Made by a program: the position numbers and the translations under genes. The notes under the pieces are model-generated. The model did not search any database, was not told where the DNA came from, and worked only from the letters and a program-made list of their open reading frames with translations. From assembly GCA_021299635.1 (NCBI GenBank), contig JAJTFA010000006.1, positions 1 through 64,000 on the forward strand: a DNA stretch of 64,000 bases, given 5' to 3'. The DNA comes from Sphingobacteriales bacterium (GTDB lineage: Bacteria > Bacteroidota > Bacteroidia > UKL13-3). Positions within the stretch are counted from its first letter, which is position 1; every line of letters starts with the position of its first letter. Below, one piece after another: positions 63,748 through 64,000 of this stretch.

Positions 63748-64000
63748 ATGAAAAAAATTTGTTTATTATTAGCCGCCAGTTGCATTGCCATCATACCCTT
63801 ACTTGCACAAAGCATTAAAGGCAGTGTGATGGATGTCCGCTCCAGGCAGCCATTAGCCGGAGCAGTCCTTAAATGGATAGAAACAGGCAAAGGAACCGTA
63901 ACCAATGCATTGGGTGTTTTTGAAATTTCTTGGCCGGCAAAGTTACCTGCCACCTTGCTTATTAGTTATGTAGGTTATGAAAACGATACGGTTACATTTA
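63748..64000 (+). CDS. N-terminus of an outer-membrane receptor, probably TonB-dependent (partial)
   Basis: 84 codons are present before the window ends. Signal peptide (MKKICLLLAASCIAIIPLLAQ), then a CarboxypepD_reg-like domain: SIKGSVMDVRSRQPLAGAVLKWIETGKGTVTNALGVFEI and LLISYVGYENDTV. In Bacteroidota this start is typical of SusC-like and other TonB-dependent receptors, but DUF5686-type proteins share it, and the plug and barrel lie beyond base 64000. Confidence 0.8.
   Translation, partial: MKKICLLLAASCIAIIPLLAQSIKGSVMDVRSRQPLAGAVLKWIETGKGTVTNALGVFEISWPAKLPATLLISYVGYENDTVTF

Overview
The window reads as a stretch of chromosome from an AT-rich (my impression: about 38-40% GC) member of the Bacteroidota, outside the classical Bacteroidales. 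Reasons: the tail of a type IX secretion (T9SS) cargo protein at the left edge, a T9SS plug protein, an XrtF-type exosortase with its associated membrane protein, DUF5686/CarboxypepD_reg and TonB-receptor style outer-membrane proteins, DUF4294 and DUF4369 families, almost no Shine-Dalgarno sequences, and repeated promoters of the Bacteroidota type (TTTG, about 19 bases, TAnnTTTG). Nearly all of it is ordinary, densely packed housekeeping DNA. I see no prophage, transposon, CRISPR array or rRNA operon.

Layout. 1-8.1 kb: T9SS cargo tail, gyrA, a small FUSC-like membrane protein, an RRM RNA-binding protein, the RNase P RNA gene (minus strand), ppk1 and a TPR protein. 8.3-14.9 kb, all minus: ligA, then a gatB - tlpA-like - response regulator - histidine kinase run. 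15-20.3 kb, plus: DUF962 protein, beta-CASP RNase, queuosine-precursor transporter, DUF5686 outer-membrane protein. 20.4-25.4 kb: tRNA-Arg, pruA, pabB and rlpA (minus), then rarA. 25.5-33.7 kb: a small secreted protein, the T9SS plug protein, a rearranged tRNA-His locus, a Tat-exported superoxide dismutase divergent from copA, a flippase and cystathionine beta-synthase. 33.7-45.2 kb: efp, pepT, lgt, DUF4294, a methyltransferase and glycosyltransferase with a tiny lipoprotein, DedA, a phasin-like/UbiB/coiled-coil operon, a second glycosyltransferase and rsmG. 45.2-54.7 kb: secreted thioredoxin, LolC/E permease, namZ-like, ccmB, fmt, the exosortase cluster, rpsA. 54.8-64 kb: a choice-of-anchor-L/OmpA fusion, a convergent overlapping two-component pair, aroE, purB, sppA, mscL, a Cys-rich protein and the start of a probable TonB receptor.

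The most system-like region is 49.8-52.8 kb. A near-perfect promoter precedes a 63-residue secreted peptide that is little more than a sorting signal, followed by an exosortase with an intact Cys/Arg/His triad, its partner membrane protein and a large HTTM (gamma-carboxylase-like) membrane protein, the last three joined by one-base stop/start overlaps. The second unusual place is the tRNA-His locus (27.55-27.82 kb). There an apparently chimeric tRNA gene is flanked on both sides by broken tRNA copies, each with a TCCCGAT...ATCGGGA hairpin in place of three bases of the D-loop or T-loop. A third theme is that many -7 boxes lie only 4-7 bases before the start codon, which predicts leaderless or nearly leaderless mRNAs.
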